DNA from: Typhlomys cinereus
Taxonomy: Eukaryota > Chordata > Mammalia > Rodentia > Platacanthomyidae
Length of the DNA stretch: 64,000 nucleotides
Reading direction: 5' to 3'
Assembly: GCA_023101885.1 (NCBI GenBank)
Contig: JALPQD010000515.1
Span: 1,174,501 to 1,238,500, forward strand
Below, piece by piece: positions 44,127 through 56,460 of this stretch. Under the pieces are notes generated by a model. The model did not search any database, was not told the origin of the DNA, and saw nothing but the letters and a program-made list of their open reading frames with translations. The first letter of the stretch is position 1. Each line of letters begins with the position of its first letter. A program made the position numbers and the translations under genes.

Positions 44127-47100
44127 CTACTTATTGCCCCACGTGGCCACTCTGGTATACAGAGGTGCTGGGAGGAAGCGGCTGGTCTTCATGTAGGCAG
44201 AGATCTTCTCCAAGCCCTGAGAGTTGGAAGAAAGAAAAAAATAAGAACTCAGGTTTGCTGAGGTCCAGAAAGGTTAGACAACCTCTTCTTGCTCACGTAG
44301 CTTGTCCCCCCCAGGCCTGACATGTGCCTCTTACGGAGATCAGCAAATCCAACTGGACATCGCATATGACGTCATGTCACAGATGGAACACTCGGGACAG
44401 TCAAAAGGAGGAGGAGGAGGGAAGGAAGGAAAGTCCCACATAACAGAATATTTCAAGATGAAAATTTCCAACAGGAGGTCACCATGTCTCAGCAAAGCAT
44501 TCAGCAAATCAGGTCAAATATTTATCCACATCCTGATACTTCTTGCCTCCTCCTTTGCCTCATCCTCCTAGTCCAGGCTTCCAGTGGGCCCGAGACTTTT
44601 CCTTTCTGCACAAAACAGGGACAGCCATTCCTAGCTGATCTTATTAGCAGGAGGCCAACAGGGAGCCCAGCACAGCCTCTATTGTTACTGGATGCTGAGC
44701 AAGTGCTTATCTCTCTGCAGTTTCAGGTTGGACTAATGATTGGACTAATAATTCTATGTGCCCTGGAGGAACGTTGTAAAGATAAAGTTAACCCAATAGA
44801 TATAAGATGCTGAGCACAGATTCTGGCAGGAAGCCAGTGCTCGATTACATAAGTTATTCTTCACACTTCGGCTCCAGGCCTAGGAAAGCATCAAGAAGTT
44901 GATAGCCAGGAGGAAGAAAGATCAGCGACATCACCTCAAAGCGGGCCACAAACTCCTTCAGGTTTGGGAATGCATCCAGGCACGTGGGCGCAAATATGCG
45001 GTGCAGGTCAAGAACATCGTAAGTGACAAAATCCACAAAAGTGATCTGCAAAAGGCCAGGGATACGTTGACACAAAATTCTGTGCCTGGAAGAATAACAA
45101 CACCCTCTCCCCTAACACACACACACACACACACACACACAAAACATACCACACACACGCCATTCCTTCCTTTTTACCTTTTCACCAACAAACCATGGCC
45201 CCTTCCCCAGGAACTCCGAGAAGAGCTTCATCATGCCAGGGAGTTGCTCCAGGTACTCTGACTTCAGTTTCTCCTAAAGCAGAAAAACAGCTGTCACCAC
45301 CCTCAGAGTGACCCGACTCGCCAGTGCTGTGGATGGCCCCAGCAGGCCAGGGGTGAGCTGCTGTGTTCCCTAGGATGGGGACAGGGTCACTGTTCGGGCT
45401 TTGATCTGAGACATCAGCACTTTTCGGTATCCTATTCCTTCCTTCAGAAGCAAGGGAAAGTTAAAGAAGAATAAGACGCTGTCTACAATGGGATATTTTC
45501 ATTCCTGATGGGTCCAATCCAAAATTATCCTCAGCACCTGGCAGTCGCTGGGTCTTACATCAGGCAGAATTAAGGAAGCAAGAACTAATAGTACTCCCAG
45601 GAAACAATGAAGGTTCTGCATAGTGTGTTTCAGAAACTTTGAATTTTTCCCAGTAAATCAAAGAGTATTTGATGCTGAAAGGAAGGAAGCAGAAGGACAA
45701 AGGTCTCTTGTTTGACCCTGAGCTGCCTATTAGGAAAATCTGCCAACTCATGTGGGTGTGAGAGGGGACGGGCCTGGAATCACTTGCCACAGAGGGAACC
45801 TCTTTGACTGAGTGCGTATGTACCAGTTGGTAAATACATGGTGTACAGCCTATGACAGAGGACAGAGGTGGAGAGAATGTGGAAAACATGACTGCACTAT
45901 TCTAGAAACTCAATGGAGAAACTTGGAGTGTCTGGAATGCACCCCAAGACAGCTGGGGCCTGAATAAGAATGTTCATTTGACCTAGTTTGGTGTCGTGAG
46001 GAACAGTGATCACACAGGAAGCATCTCAGCGATCAAAGAAATTCGCAGGGAAAAAAGATCTACGCAGGTGGGAATCTGAGAGGCCTGACTGCGGATGAGC
46101 CCTGCCTGGACCAGTCCAGCTGGTGCGGATGTTGCCGGGAATGGGACAAGACTCACGAAGTCTGGGCTGTAGCAAACTGTGGCCAGCTGATTGGAGACAT
46201 CCATAGCCTGGTTCTCTAAAATGTCTACACGAATCTTCTCCTCTTCTGTCTCCCCACCTGCAGAACACACAGCACTGACTCACCCTCAGCATCCCACCCC
46301 AGCCAAGCCCTGGAGGGAGAGGGCGTTGCCTCTGTTCCCCACACCCTGTCCCACTCACACAGGTTGTGCTTGCGGGCAATGTAGCGCAGGATGGCGTTGC
46401 TCTGGGTGAGCTTGCGAGAGCCGTCAATCAAGTAGGGCAGCTGCAAGGACAAGCAGGGATGGTCAGGTGACATAGAGGGTCCCAGCATCCCTCTCTGGAT
46501 GAGGGCACACATGGGACCTCACACTCAGCCATTCCTAGGGTGGGACGCCCTAGTGAAAACACTGCAAGCTGAATGGAAGACCAGAACACAGATCATTACA
46601 GAAGCACGATGCAGACCACCAGCAAGGGGAGTAGGGAGTGGAGCAGAAGCACTGATCCTACACCCTCGGAGAGAAGATGACGTGGGGACACCCTCACCTT
46701 CCCACGCCACCCTTCCCCGCACCTACATTGGGGAAGTCCAGGCCCAGCTTGAATTTCTCATTCAGCCACTGGCTTCTGTCATAGTCGGGAGCTGCAGTGA
46801 ACGGATGACATGAGAGCCTCACCCCAGGGTCCAGCCTTCCTTCCCCACGAAGCTCCCAAGGAATCGTGGAGAATCTGACCCATTAGATAGAGGGGACTCA
46901 GGTTTCTACTCCCAGGGGTGTGTGTTGAAGACCAAGCTGTACTCTCCAAGTGTGTGGAAGGGGCAGGTTTTAACTCCAACCGGAGGGAGCCAGCGGAACT
47001 GAGCAACGGGCTTGGGTTACTGGCACCACAGAGGGGACACTGGTCGGGAGTTTGTCCTGAAAGATGTCGTTACCGTCCCCCATGGTGTATCTCTTCTCCT

Positions 47101-47526
47101 CGTAGCGTGTGTCTGTGTATTCCAGAAGCAGGCGGATGGCATGAGCCAGCTGGGGGAGATGACAATGACAGAGGTTAGGGACGGGGTTGGAGGGAGACAG
47201 TGTGATTTCACCTCCTCCAGGTGAATCCTCCCACTACATAGAGAGAGGAGAGACAGAGAGACAGAGAGAGGGAGAGAGACAGAGAGACAGAGAGAGAGAG
47301 AGACAGAGAGAGGGAGAGAGACAGAGAGAGAGACAGTGACAGAGAGACAGAGACAGAGAGAGACAGAGAGACAGAGAAAGGGAGAGAGACAGAGACAGAG
47401 AGACAGTGACAGAGAGACAGAGACAGAGAGAGACAGAGAGAGACAGACAGAGAGAGAGACAGTGACAGGCAGAGAGACAAAGACAGACAGACAGAGAGAC
47501 GGTGACAGAGACACAGAGAGACAGAC

Positions 47527-47577
<51 letters not shown>

Positions 47578-47727
47578 ACTTCCATTCAGTTCCTCAGCGG
47601 GCAAGAAGGGGGTTTCTGCAAGCCCTGAAGAGTACTGCTTTGGAAGCCGCCCCCCTCGCTGCTCCTTCCCTCCCGTCAGGGGGTCGCTCACCCCGCGAAT
47701 GTCCCAGTAACCCAGGATCACGGGCAT
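44127..47727 (-). CDS. Gstm4: Mu-class glutathione S-transferase, complete eight-exon gene (Gstm4-like)
   Basis: Cytosolic dimeric glutathione-conjugating enzyme. Exons, in transcript order: 47692-47727, 47074-47149, 46727-46791, 46359-46440, 46157-46257, 45178-45273, 44935-45045, 44127-44216. All introns are GT-AG and lengths are canonical. The product is 218 aa with no internal stop. Tyr7, Trp8, Trp46, Lys50, Asn59, Pro61, Gln72-Ser73 and Tyr116 of the mu-class active site are present. The stretch [17 protein letters not shown], the PWFVGEK motif of exon 6 and the [12 protein letters not shown] end are characteristic of the mammalian GSTM4 line (known family feature), so the orthologue call is fairly firm. 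Residue 210 is Thr. It is the most upstream gene of the cluster here. The upstream region is GC-rich without a TATA box. Intron 1 holds a 330-bp GA-rich satellite. Confidence 0.96.
45117..45141. repeat. (AC)n microsatellite in intron 6 of the Gstm4-like gene
   Basis: A short AC run lengthens intron 6 to 132 bp, versus 80 bp in the Gstm2-like gene. Confidence 0.9.
47240..47572. repeat. GA/GACAGA-rich satellite in intron 1 of the Gstm4-like gene
   Basis: About 330 bp composed almost entirely of AGAGAC, GACAGAGA and GA units on the plus strand, ending in a pure GA run at 47536-47572. It lies between exon 2 and exon 1 and accounts for the larger intron 1 (542 bp). Confidence 0.97.
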
Positions 47728-47779
47728 GGTGTCGGTACTGGTGCACACGCCGGGGCTGCGCGGACTCTACTGGCCTCAG

Positions 47780-48050
47780 GGGCGCTGAGCTCAGACTTCA
47801 CCCGCTGCGATGCGGGGAGCTAGGAGGGGCGCAGGTCCTGGCCCGCCCCCTCTCGAGCTCTAGGTCCCGACTCTTCCCCCTGCGGTCTTACTTCAGAGAC
47901 CCAGTCGCTAAGCTCCGCCCCAAGAGAACGGAAAGAGCAAGGTCTGGTTCCGCCTGCGGCCCCGCCCGCCCCTTCCCCGGGTGCTCGGAAAGCTGGGTGC
48001 TGCCCCCGCACTGCTCTGCCGGGCCTTGCTCTGTTCCCCGCGGATGGTGG
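47780..48050 (-). promoter_or_regulatory. GC-rich, TATA-less promoter region of the Gstm4-like gene
   Basis: Plus-strand CCCGCCCCC (47842-47850), CTCCGCCCC (47913-47921) and CCCCGCCCGCCCC (47960-47972) are GC boxes. No TATA-like box is seen between 47728 and 47810, unlike the other two genes. Confidence 0.5.
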
Positions 48051-48492
48051 GAGACTTAGGCCACAAGCGATGCCCACACCCCTGTTGTCATTCAAAGCGG
48101 ACGATCTGCAGGCTCTGCGGATTTGGGAGTCCCGGAGAAGTAGCTTCCCTGTCTGGTTGACGTTACTTCGTGTGCAGACAGGACGATCACCAGGCCTCGG
48201 AGTCCTCCGAGGTCCTGCTTAGGAAACAGCTTCCACATTCAAAGCTGATTCTTGTTTAGGTGTGTTACCCTCGAAATCCACCCGTAGAGTTTGATCTATG
48301 AATAATCGTGAGTCTCCTAACAAATCTATCACTATGAGGACAGACTTAAACAGTGGGGTCAATCACTTGCTCCTTGACTGGTTCCCCTGACCCACCCCAC
48401 CCTCCCACCCTCCCACCCCCCGCGGGGGACGACGGGGGGGGGGAAGGGGGGGACCGGACGACAGGTTCTAGAGATAAAATTAAGACAGTGTG

Positions 48493-48496
<4 letters not shown>

Positions 48497-48541
<45 letters not shown>
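48497..48541. repeat. (GT)n microsatellite
   Basis: Uninterrupted GT run upstream of the Gstm4-like gene. Confidence 0.95.
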
Positions 48542-48542
<1 letters not shown>

Positions 48543-48599
48543 CTGATGTCTAAATAACGTCTTATAGTAAGTACACTCTTCTTATAGAAGTACAAAGAG

Positions 48600-48850
48600 C
48601 ACAGTTGTGGGTGACGGTTTACGCTTACAAACCTGTACTTTGGAGGCTGAAGAAGGTTTGAGAATTGAAAACCATCCTAGCCTACCAAGCAAAAACTTAC
48701 TCAAAGAACAAGCTGCATGGTGACCTGTTGGTGTAATCCCAACAGTTAGTAGGAGGAGGCAGGAGGATCAGGGTCAGGATCAGAATTCAGGGTCATCTTC
48801 AACTATATAGGAAGTTAAAGTTTGCCTGGGCTATATGAGAAACCCTGTGG
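48600..48850 (+). mobile_element. Two degenerate B1-type SINE fragments in tandem
   Basis: GGTGACGGTTTACGCTTACA and later GTGTAATCCCAACAGTTAGT with GGAGGCAGGAGGATC give two B1-like units in the same orientation. Confidence 0.5.
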
Positions 48851-49175
48851 GAAGAGAGAGAGAGACAGAGAGACAGAGGTCATAAATGAAACACGCAAAA
48901 TTAGTGTAACCCAAGAAAACTGTAAAAAATAAATGTGCAAATCAGTAGGAGCCTTTTATTATAACGATTATGTAATGTACATGCTCCTGTAAGGCAGCAG
49001 CCAGCACCAAATTGTGCTGAGTCAGTGTCATTGATGGATAACATTTTTTCACCTCCATCTTGATCTTATGGACACACATACATGCTGTATATATCTTTGA
49101 CCAAAATCTGCTTAGGCTGACAGGTAACTGTACTTCACAGTTCTCACTATATGTTAGGAATACGTGGATCTCAGG

Positions 49176-49460
49176 GGCCTCGAGAGATAGCTCAGGGGTT
49201 AAGGTGCTTGTGTACAAGCAAAAAGACCAAGTTCTGACCCCAGATCCCACAGGAAAGGCCATGCCCACCTGTAATTCCAACCTTGGAAAGGAGAGTCTGA
49301 GAATTCCCAGAGCAAAGTGGCTAGCTAGACTAGCATTAATGGCTCCCCCTAAGTTTAGAGACCCGGACTCAAAACAATAAGGTGAAAGAACAATCAAGGA
49401 TGATTCCAGAAATCACCTTCAGGCCTCCACACACTTGCACTCATGTATCCACATATAAGG
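49176..49460 (+). mobile_element. Older SINE (family B), degenerate
   Basis: GAGAGATAGCTCAGGGGTTA is followed by CCAGATCCCACAGGAAAGGC, CCTGTAATTCCAACCTTGG and AATCAAGGATGATTCC, in the family B order. Confidence 0.6.
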
Positions 49461-49584
49461 CAAACTCCATTCACACAAAACACATTTAAAAAAAGAGAAA
49501 GAATGCATCAATTTTAATTTTTTACTGTCTTGATTTTGGAAAGACAAAACCTATAAGTCCAACTGAAAAAGTGGGGGGACTGTT

Positions 49585-49885
49585 GTTTGTTTTTGAGATA
49601 GTCTCTAGCTATATAGCCTATGATGGCCTCAAATTTACCCTCCTGCCTTGAATGTGCTGGGATTATAACATTAAACTCAGTAGAAATATTTTTAAATGTT
49701 TATTTTTATTTTATTTGTATGTTTGTGTGCCGTTGTGTATCAGAGACCACTGTGTGTGCCTATGGAGATCCAAGGTTGACTTCAGGAGTCATCCTAGATT
49801 ACGCTACTTCCAGGATCTGAGCTCGGGTTCTTCTGCTTTTGAAACAGAGTCCTAACCCCTGAGCTATCTCTCCAATCCAGGAATA
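49585..49885 (-). mobile_element. B1 fragment and older family B SINE, minus strand
   Basis: The segment 49585-49680 is a reverse B1 (TGCTGGGATTATAAC). The segment 49700-49880 ends CCTGAGCTATCTCTCCAATCC, the reverse of the family B head. Confidence 0.6.
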
Positions 49886-49956
49886 TTTTTTAAACTAACA
49901 TTTATTAGAATAACTTTGAAAAATATAGAAGATATTATTACATCAGCTATTCTTTT

Positions 49957-50230
49957 TTTAATTTTTTTTCATTATTTATTATTTATTCAATTGTTCATGT
50001 ATGTGTATGCGCGTGTGTGTATGTATGTGTGTGTGTGTAGAACCACGGACGAATTCTGGAACCACCATGGTCCTTGTTTACTCTGCCCCCGATTCACAGG
50101 CTCCGCCCTACCAGGACCAGAAACGCAGGCCGCCCCTGCTTCTGCCCGGCGTCTATATGTGGGGTCTAGGATCCGAACTCAGGACATTTGGCAAGGCAGA
50201 GGCTTAACCCCTGAGCCACCTCTCCAGCCC
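49957..50230 (-). mobile_element. Family A SINE, minus strand
   Basis: Flanked by ACATCAGCTATTCTTTT (49939-49955 region and 50231-50247), a clear target duplication. Confidence 0.94.
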
Positions 50231-50249
50231 CACATCAGCTATTCTTTTA

Positions 50250-51135
50250 GAGATTCATCAATTAAAAAAAAAAACTGAGTTCCTGCCACAAACTAGACCC
50301 CATAAATACCAGGTCTTCAAAGAGACTAAAGTTTGGTTATTGCAGACTAAAAGTCAGATGGGAACTACAGGAGGTATTCTGAAAATAAAGGACAAACCTA
50401 GTGTTTTTACTCAATACTAAGAGAATGAGAAGCTGAGTCAGGAGAAGGTGGTCATGCCCCCCCATCTACATCCTTCTCTCCCCACTCTTTCTTGGGGCTT
50501 AAAGAAACTGTAAACAAGCAAATTATTCTTAGCATGGTTTGTTTGAGAAATTCATGACCAGGCGATGCTTAAGACCTGAGGAGGTCAGAGGCTCCCTCGG
50601 CAATGTGGACAGGCAGTATTTACAGACAGGAAAAGGAAGTGGTGTGCAGACATGGTGTGACGGGTACCTGCTCAGCATTTGCTGTCTACAGAGGAGGTTA
50701 AGGAGTTTGTTCTCACTGGCTTTGCTCTCTTTGGAGGTAATCCTAGGACAAATTCATTATAAATACTCGCCGGAAGAAGGGCTCCAATAAGCAGGAGTGA
50801 TGTGATGGGCTAGGAGGCTATCAAAGGCAGGGTTCCCAGGAGCCTAGTTACATGCACTCGGTGTCCTGGGTCTTTGGAAGGCAACAGGGAGCAGACGGGG
50901 CAGGCATAGTGTCCTTGCTAACGAAGTGCAGTGTGCATGTGGGAGTGGCGTATCCTGCATGTTGGCGTATTGTGTGTTCAAGTTGCCACGTTCCGTACTC
51001 ATCTGCCGGCCTGGGGTACATTCCCAATGTCTTCCACTGTTATTGTGGAATTATTTCTCTATGTCTGCCAATTTTGCTGCATACCTTTTTTCATCCCACT
51101 ATGAAAGTTATGACTTGTAGGAAAATCATATAATC
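50250..51135. other. Intergenic; no gene recognised
   Basis: Ordinary sequence with no recognisable exon. Lies about 3 kb upstream of the Gstm4-like start. Confidence 0.3.
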
Positions 51136-51137
51136 AG

Positions 51138-51390
51138 GCTGGGGAGATGCTCACAGTTTAAAACCATTGTTTCACAAGAAAAAGGACCTGAGTTCAGATA
51201 ATATGTAAAATGCCAGGCCAATATAGTAGCACCCTCCAATTCCGACCCTGGAAGATACAGTCTGGGAGACCCTAAAGCAGCAATAGGGTGATAGAGTAAT
51301 CCAGGTTGATTCCCAATGTCACCTCTGGGCCTCCGCAAGAACACACATAAGACTCTCTTGCGCATGCGCACAAACACACGTAAAGGAACC
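51138..51390 (+). mobile_element. Older SINE (family B), degenerate
   Basis: GGCTGGGGAGATGCTCACAG, CTGAGTTCAGATAATATG and TAATCCAGGTTGATTCCCAA follow the family B order. Confidence 0.6.
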
Positions 51391-51707
51391 TTCCTGGGAA
51401 GTCTTCCAAATTGTCTGTGTTTGCCTTATCTTGGAGGACTCTGGTTATCCCTCTCATATACCCTCTTATATCCCTCTTGATTTCCTAGCAGATGGTAATT
51501 TTAAGTATCTGGAACTCTCTAACTACTGGTTAGAATCACAGGGTAAAATACTGTACAGTAGAAGATATCAGCCTCATGTCACACAAGAAACTATATTTTA
51601 GTGGAGCATAGACACACTTGGGAAAATCATTTGTTATTCTAGGAGTGAATCACTTTTGTGCACCTTGAGATGGACAAAACTCTTAAGGGAACTTATACAG
51701 TTCCAAG

Positions 51708-51776
51708 AAGAAAGGAAGGAAGGAAAGAAGGAGAGAGGGAGGGAAGGAAGGAAAGAAGGAAGGAAGGAAGGAAGAG
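51708..51776. repeat. GGAA-rich tetranucleotide repeat
   Basis: Imperfect GGAA/GAAA units with GGGA interruptions. Confidence 0.9.
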
Positions 51777-52215
51777 AAAACAAGCCACTAAAGTAGCCCC
51801 AACATTAATCATAATGATTGGTTTTGCTGATAGGCTTATAATGACCTCAGGAGTAACATTCATTTTTTGTAAGCCTGAAGGTAAAGGAAACAACTACCAT
51901 TGGAGTGTGTTGAAGGGAAACTGCCCTCTGATGGTTTTTAACGGACAGCTATTAAATATTTCATCATCAGGGTCAGATGAGGGTCAGAGTTGACAATCAT
52001 CAGGTCCAAGATACAGGGAAGTTTTGTTTTTTCCAAGTGGTAAATGCAAAGTGCAGGGGTTGGGAATAGAAGAATGAAAATTAAAAAAAAAAAAGTTTCA
52101 GACTTTAAAGGGCTTCCGAGTAGAACAAATCAGAGCATAATTCAGAAGCTGTCCTCCTATGAACTCCAAATTGTCTGGAAGATTCTTAAGAATCTCATTT
52201 TAGTTTACCTTTAAA

Positions 52216-52354
52216 GGGCAGCAAGATGGCTCAGTGGGTAAAGGTGCCTATCCACAAATCTGGTGACCACAGTTATGTCCCCAAAGTTCACATGGTGGAA
52301 GGAGGCAACTGAATTCTGAAAGTTGTCCTCTGACCTCCAATGGTCAGAGGTGTG

Positions 52355-52402
<48 letters not shown>
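52216..52402 (+). mobile_element. B3-like SINE with (CT)n
   Basis: GGCAGCAAGATGGCTCAGTG, CACATGGTGGAAGGAGGCAA and AAAGTTGTCCTCTGACCTCC are typical of the B3 body, followed by a CT repeat (52358-52399). Confidence 0.7.
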
Positions 52403-52403
<1 letters not shown>

Positions 52404-52433
52404 CATAATAAATGAATAATTAAAAACGACTTC

Positions 52434-54459
52434 TGTAGCAGTTCAACTGCATGCTTGCTGATAAATCACCATCAAATGGCTTAAGGGAACAAGGGGTTCA
52501 TTTTCTCTTACAATTGTCTAGTTACAGTTCTTAGCCCAGCTTGACAGGAGAGCTCACACCAACACCAGGACCAAGGGAATTGGCCACATCATCTCTACAT
52601 AATAGCTGAGAGAGGGACAATCCTTACTTGCCAGACCAGCATGTCTTGCCAAGTGTACACAAGGATGCCAACTTTCTCAACCAGCTGTCTGTATTTTATT
52701 CCATGCCCTACCCACCATGGGCTGAGCCTTTCCCATCAGCTAGACAATCTCCCATAGGTTTGCTCTGGGCTTAACTCAACCACTAATTCTCTACATATGT
52801 GCCCAGAACTCAAAACTGTCAAGTTGATACCTGTGCCTAACTATGATATTCCACCCCTTGTCAACTTGACACAAAAACATAATACTTTTAAACTGTAACC
52901 TTGAATCCTTGTCTCTACAAATGTTAAAAGTTATCTTAAAAGCATAAATACATTAAAAACCAAAAATACATAAATACATTTCATAGACATTTAAAATGTT
53001 CTTTCATTAAAACTTCAGTTCCAACATTTTAAAAGTTCAAAGTTTCTTAACCTTAGAGCCTATTAATCAGAATAAGTTAAATACTTTAACACAGATAAAA
53101 CATTAAAACAGAAGTATATTGCCACAATAAGAAAACATTAAAAAGACCAAAGTCCAGCAAGTCAAATACCCCATGCTTTATTTCATGTCCATCTTCTGTG
53201 GCTCGTCATGTAGTCATGGCGGCTCAAATATTCCAGGCATTCCCAGTTTGCAGCTCAAAGTTGTAGAAGCAGAGTTCCTTTGAGCCAGGTTGAATCTCCA
53301 TTCGAAACTGTCCTCAGCACACATTCCATGGTTCTGGCATCTCTAACAACACTCTGGGTTCTCCTCTGCAGCCACAAGCTTCACCTGCAGGGACTCTACG
53401 CCTGCCACTTGGTGCCAAGCTTTTGCTGCTCTCCATGAACCCTTTAATCGTATGCCAGTACCATCTGGGAGATACCAGAAGACTCCAAAGCAAGGATAAA
53501 ACATAGCTTGATCCATTCGAGCCATAGCTGTACCAAGTTTCGTTTGCCGACTCTGGAAAAGCCTCTTTCTAGGCAGCCAAAACTCCCAAAGGGCAAGAAA
53601 CAGCTTCAATTTGGGCTTTCGGCCTCTGAAGGAATCGCCATGTGGTGGTTTTCATGTCTTCCACTGTCCCAGTGCAAGTCACTAGGTTTTCCTTCATTGA
53701 TGCTCATTTCTCCAGCAACGGCAGCTGTTCTGCTGCCTGCCCTTTCCACATCCAAAGCTTCATGGCCATCAACACAGCTCTCCTCTGTCAAGCAAACCAG
53801 TCCATCATCTTTAAATTCAACTTCACCAAAGTCCTTATACCCTTCATCACAAACTGGGCCCAAACAATTCATGACTCTCTCGGCGTCACTATTTTCCAAA
53901 TGGCCCATTAAACTCTCTTCAAACATTTTTGCATCCACAAAAATCTTCAAACATTTCCAAATTCCTCCAACAAAAATATTCAAAATCCACATAACCAGAT
54001 TTATCAGGAACACCCCTCTTCAGGAGTACCAAATTCTGTAGCAATACCCTGCATGGTTGTTGATAAATCACCATCAAATAGCTTAAGGGAACAAGGGGTT
54101 TATTTTCTTTTACGATTGTCTGGTTATAGTCTTAGTCCAGCTTGACAGGAAGCTCACACCAACATTAAGGCTAAGGGAACTGGCCACACCATCTCTACAT
54201 AACAGCTGAGAGAGGGACAATCCTTACTTTCTAGACAAGCGTGTCTGGTCAAGTGTACACAAGGATGCCAACTTTTTCAACCAGCTGTCTGTATTTTATT
54301 CCAGGGCCTAGCTCCACCCACTATGGGCTGGGCCTTCCCCATCAGCCAGACATCTCCTATAGGTTTGCTCTGGGCTTAACTCAACCACTAATTCTCTACA
54401 AATGTGCTCTGAGCTCAAACCCTCAACTGTCAAGTTGACACCTGTGCCTAACTATGACA
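52434..54459 (-). mobile_element. MaLR element with both LTRs and an internal region
   Basis: The 3' LTR (52434-52848) and 5' LTR (54037-54459) flank a 1.2-kb internal region. The 5-bp repeat ACTTC surrounds the element (52429-52433 and 54460-54464). The internal region starts (minus) GAATTTGGTACTCCTGAAG, close to the start usual for MaLR internal sequence, and ends in a purine run (ACAAGGGGTGGAA) before the 3' LTR. MaLR elements are non-autonomous and rely on ERVL proteins. Confidence 0.93.
53606..54013 (-). other. Open frame in the MaLR internal region
   Basis: A 135-codon frame in the sense of the element, beginning near the 5' end of the internal region. It is acidic and has no recognised domain. 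MaLR internal regions are thought to derive from a gag-like region, so this may be a decayed relic or chance. Confidence 0.3.
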
Positions 54460-54694
54460 ACTTCTAATGGAATGCATATTCTTGAGGAAGTATGTTGAGA
54501 AATGTTAACATAAGGACCTGTACTGTGAAGGTTCTTGCTGTTAGGTGTTGAGAGTACCTGATAAAGTCCTTCGTGTGGAGGCAGTTTTTCTCAGGTCTGT
54601 TCTAGAACACTGAGTCTCATGCTGTAGATGACAGGCAGGTGATGGAAACTCAGATCTTGTAAAGCTAGAGATATTGTATGAGTCCACTGAAGTG

Positions 54695-54955
54695 TGTGTG
54701 TGTGTGTGTGTGTGTGTGCAGACCAGAAGTCAATGTCAGGTGTCTTCCTCAATCACCCTCCACATTGAATTTGGGGCACACTGATGGGCTAGACTGGCAG
54801 GCTAACTAATGAGCTCCTGGGATCCACCTGTCTCTGCACACATCCTCCCCCCCCTCAAATTACAGACATGTGTGCTGGGGATCCAAATTTAGGTCTTGTA
54901 CTTGTGTGGCAATTGTTTTACTGACATTCATCTCCTCAGCTCCAATCTCTTGCAA
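54695..54955 (-). mobile_element. B4/RSINE-type SINE, minus strand
   Basis: A (GT)n start at 54693-54718, a body with GATCCACCTGTCTCTGC and an end resembling the reverse ID head (TTCATCTCCTCAGCTCC). Confidence 0.5.
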
Positions 54956-54959
54956 CTCT

Positions 54960-55560
54960 TAATCATATTTCCTTGCAATCATATAAAATATAAAATATAA
55001 AATTGGGGTGAAATTTTCAAATGCATGGACTGACCTCTTGTTAATTCACCAAGAGACAGTCTGTGGACCCCATAGGGGGTTGATTTTACTCATTAAAGCT
55101 AGCAATAATGTTTCAGGCCACAGGCTTAAGGCAGTTTGATTAATTATATTTTTTTCAATTCCATTATCTCTTTCTATTTTTTCCTAAGAACTGCAGATGA
55201 TAAAGATAGCAGGCTTTAGGGATGAAAGACTCACTTTCAGAGTTCCCCCAATAGCAATTTTAAGTGAGTGTCAGTACTAGAGAGATAAATGGAAATTTTC
55301 AGGTTACAAAACAAAAATGAAAGGAAAAAAATGTTGGGGTTTTTTTTTTTGGAGGGGGGGGTCACAGTTAGAGCTCTATCTTCCCCCAGGGGAGGAAAAG
55401 CTTGAATTGGCCCTGGACAGGAAATAATCAAAGAACATTTATAATTCATTGAGGGAAGCAGCGGTTTAAAATCCATTAGAGATTAGAAGAGCCTGGAGAC
55501 CTTGGTTTTTCTCCATATCCCACGTTAAATTGATTAGGATCTCACTATTGGCAGTAGGAC
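54960..55560. other. Intergenic; no gene recognised
   Basis: No recognisable exon. A short G-rich run (55351-55362) follows a T run. Nothing else is notable. Confidence 0.3.
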
Positions 55561-55562
55561 AC

Positions 55563-55816
55563 TTTTTTTTTTTAATTGTGCATGTGTGTATGTGTGTGTG
55601 TGTAGAACCACAGATGAATTTGGGAACCACCATGGACCTCCTCCACCTCCTCCTTATTTACTCTGCCCTGGGATTCACAGGTTCCGCCCTACCAGGACCA
55701 GAAACACAGGCCGCCCTCACTTCCATCAGGCATCTTATACATGGGGTCTAGGATCTGAACTCAGGACCTTCTGCCTGCAAGGCAGAGGCTTAACCCCTGA
55801 GCCACCTCTCCAGCCC
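55563..55816 (-). mobile_element. Family A SINE, minus strand
   Basis: A poly(T) start, the AACCACAGATGAATTTGGG body and the reversed head ending CCACCTCTCCAGCCCC. Short flanking repeats near GACAC. Confidence 0.9.
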
Positions 55817-56143
55817 CAGACACATTCTTTAAAAACATCCTTGGTGAAGCTGTGAAGTCACAGCGCCAATGGTGGTTTAATATTGATGCTGATTTATCAC
55901 TGTATTGTGAGTAATATCATGAAGCCTTTTGGCTAAGCACCATTTTACATTCTTACTGATATTGGCAGATTCCTGACCCAGCTCAACAGCTTCTACTTTT
56001 TAAAATTAGAGATGTATCTATGATAGTCAAATCTAATCTCTTCGAATTCCTCCAAAACCTGTTTTCTGTATGTTGATAGGAGTGATTGTCTCCTAGTGTT
56101 GCTTTATTTAGTGTTAAAAAAAAAAAAAACAACAACAGCTGAC

Positions 56144-56460
56144 TGGGGCTGGAGAGAGAGCTCAGGGGGATTAAGATTCTGCCTCTCAAGCAAAAGGTCC
56201 TGAGTTCGGATCCCAGGTCTCACATTAAAAAAAAAATTAAGCCAGGCAGAATGGCGGCGGCCTGTATTTCTGGCCCTGGTGGGCAGAGCCTAGAAAACTC
56301 CATAGCAAAGCAAAATGGAGGTAGATGTAATCCAGGATGAATCCAGAAGTCACCCTTGGCCCTCTACAGGGACATATAGTGAGTGCCCTCTGATACACAC
56401 ACACAAAATAAACAAACAAGCAAACAAACAAGTAAATAAATAATAAAGTTTAAAAAAACA
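56144..56460 (+). mobile_element. Older SINE (family B)
   Basis: GGGGCTGGAGAGAGAGCTCA is followed by the full family B body and a tail of AAAC/AAAT units. Confidence 0.8.

Noticed and set aside
43477..44261. Two plus-strand frames of about 120 codons
   Set aside because: They overlap the 3' UTR and exon 8 of the Gstm4-like gene in antisense and show no recognisable domain.
47017..47748. A 243-codon minus-strand frame running from exon 1 through intron 1
   Set aside because: After the exon 1 donor it reads through the GA satellite as serine-leucine-valine repeats. The real transcript splices at GTGAGC.
48359..48595. Frames made of His-Thr repeats
   Set aside because: Translation of a (GT)n microsatellite; the same holds for all Cys-Val and Thr-His repeat frames in the window.
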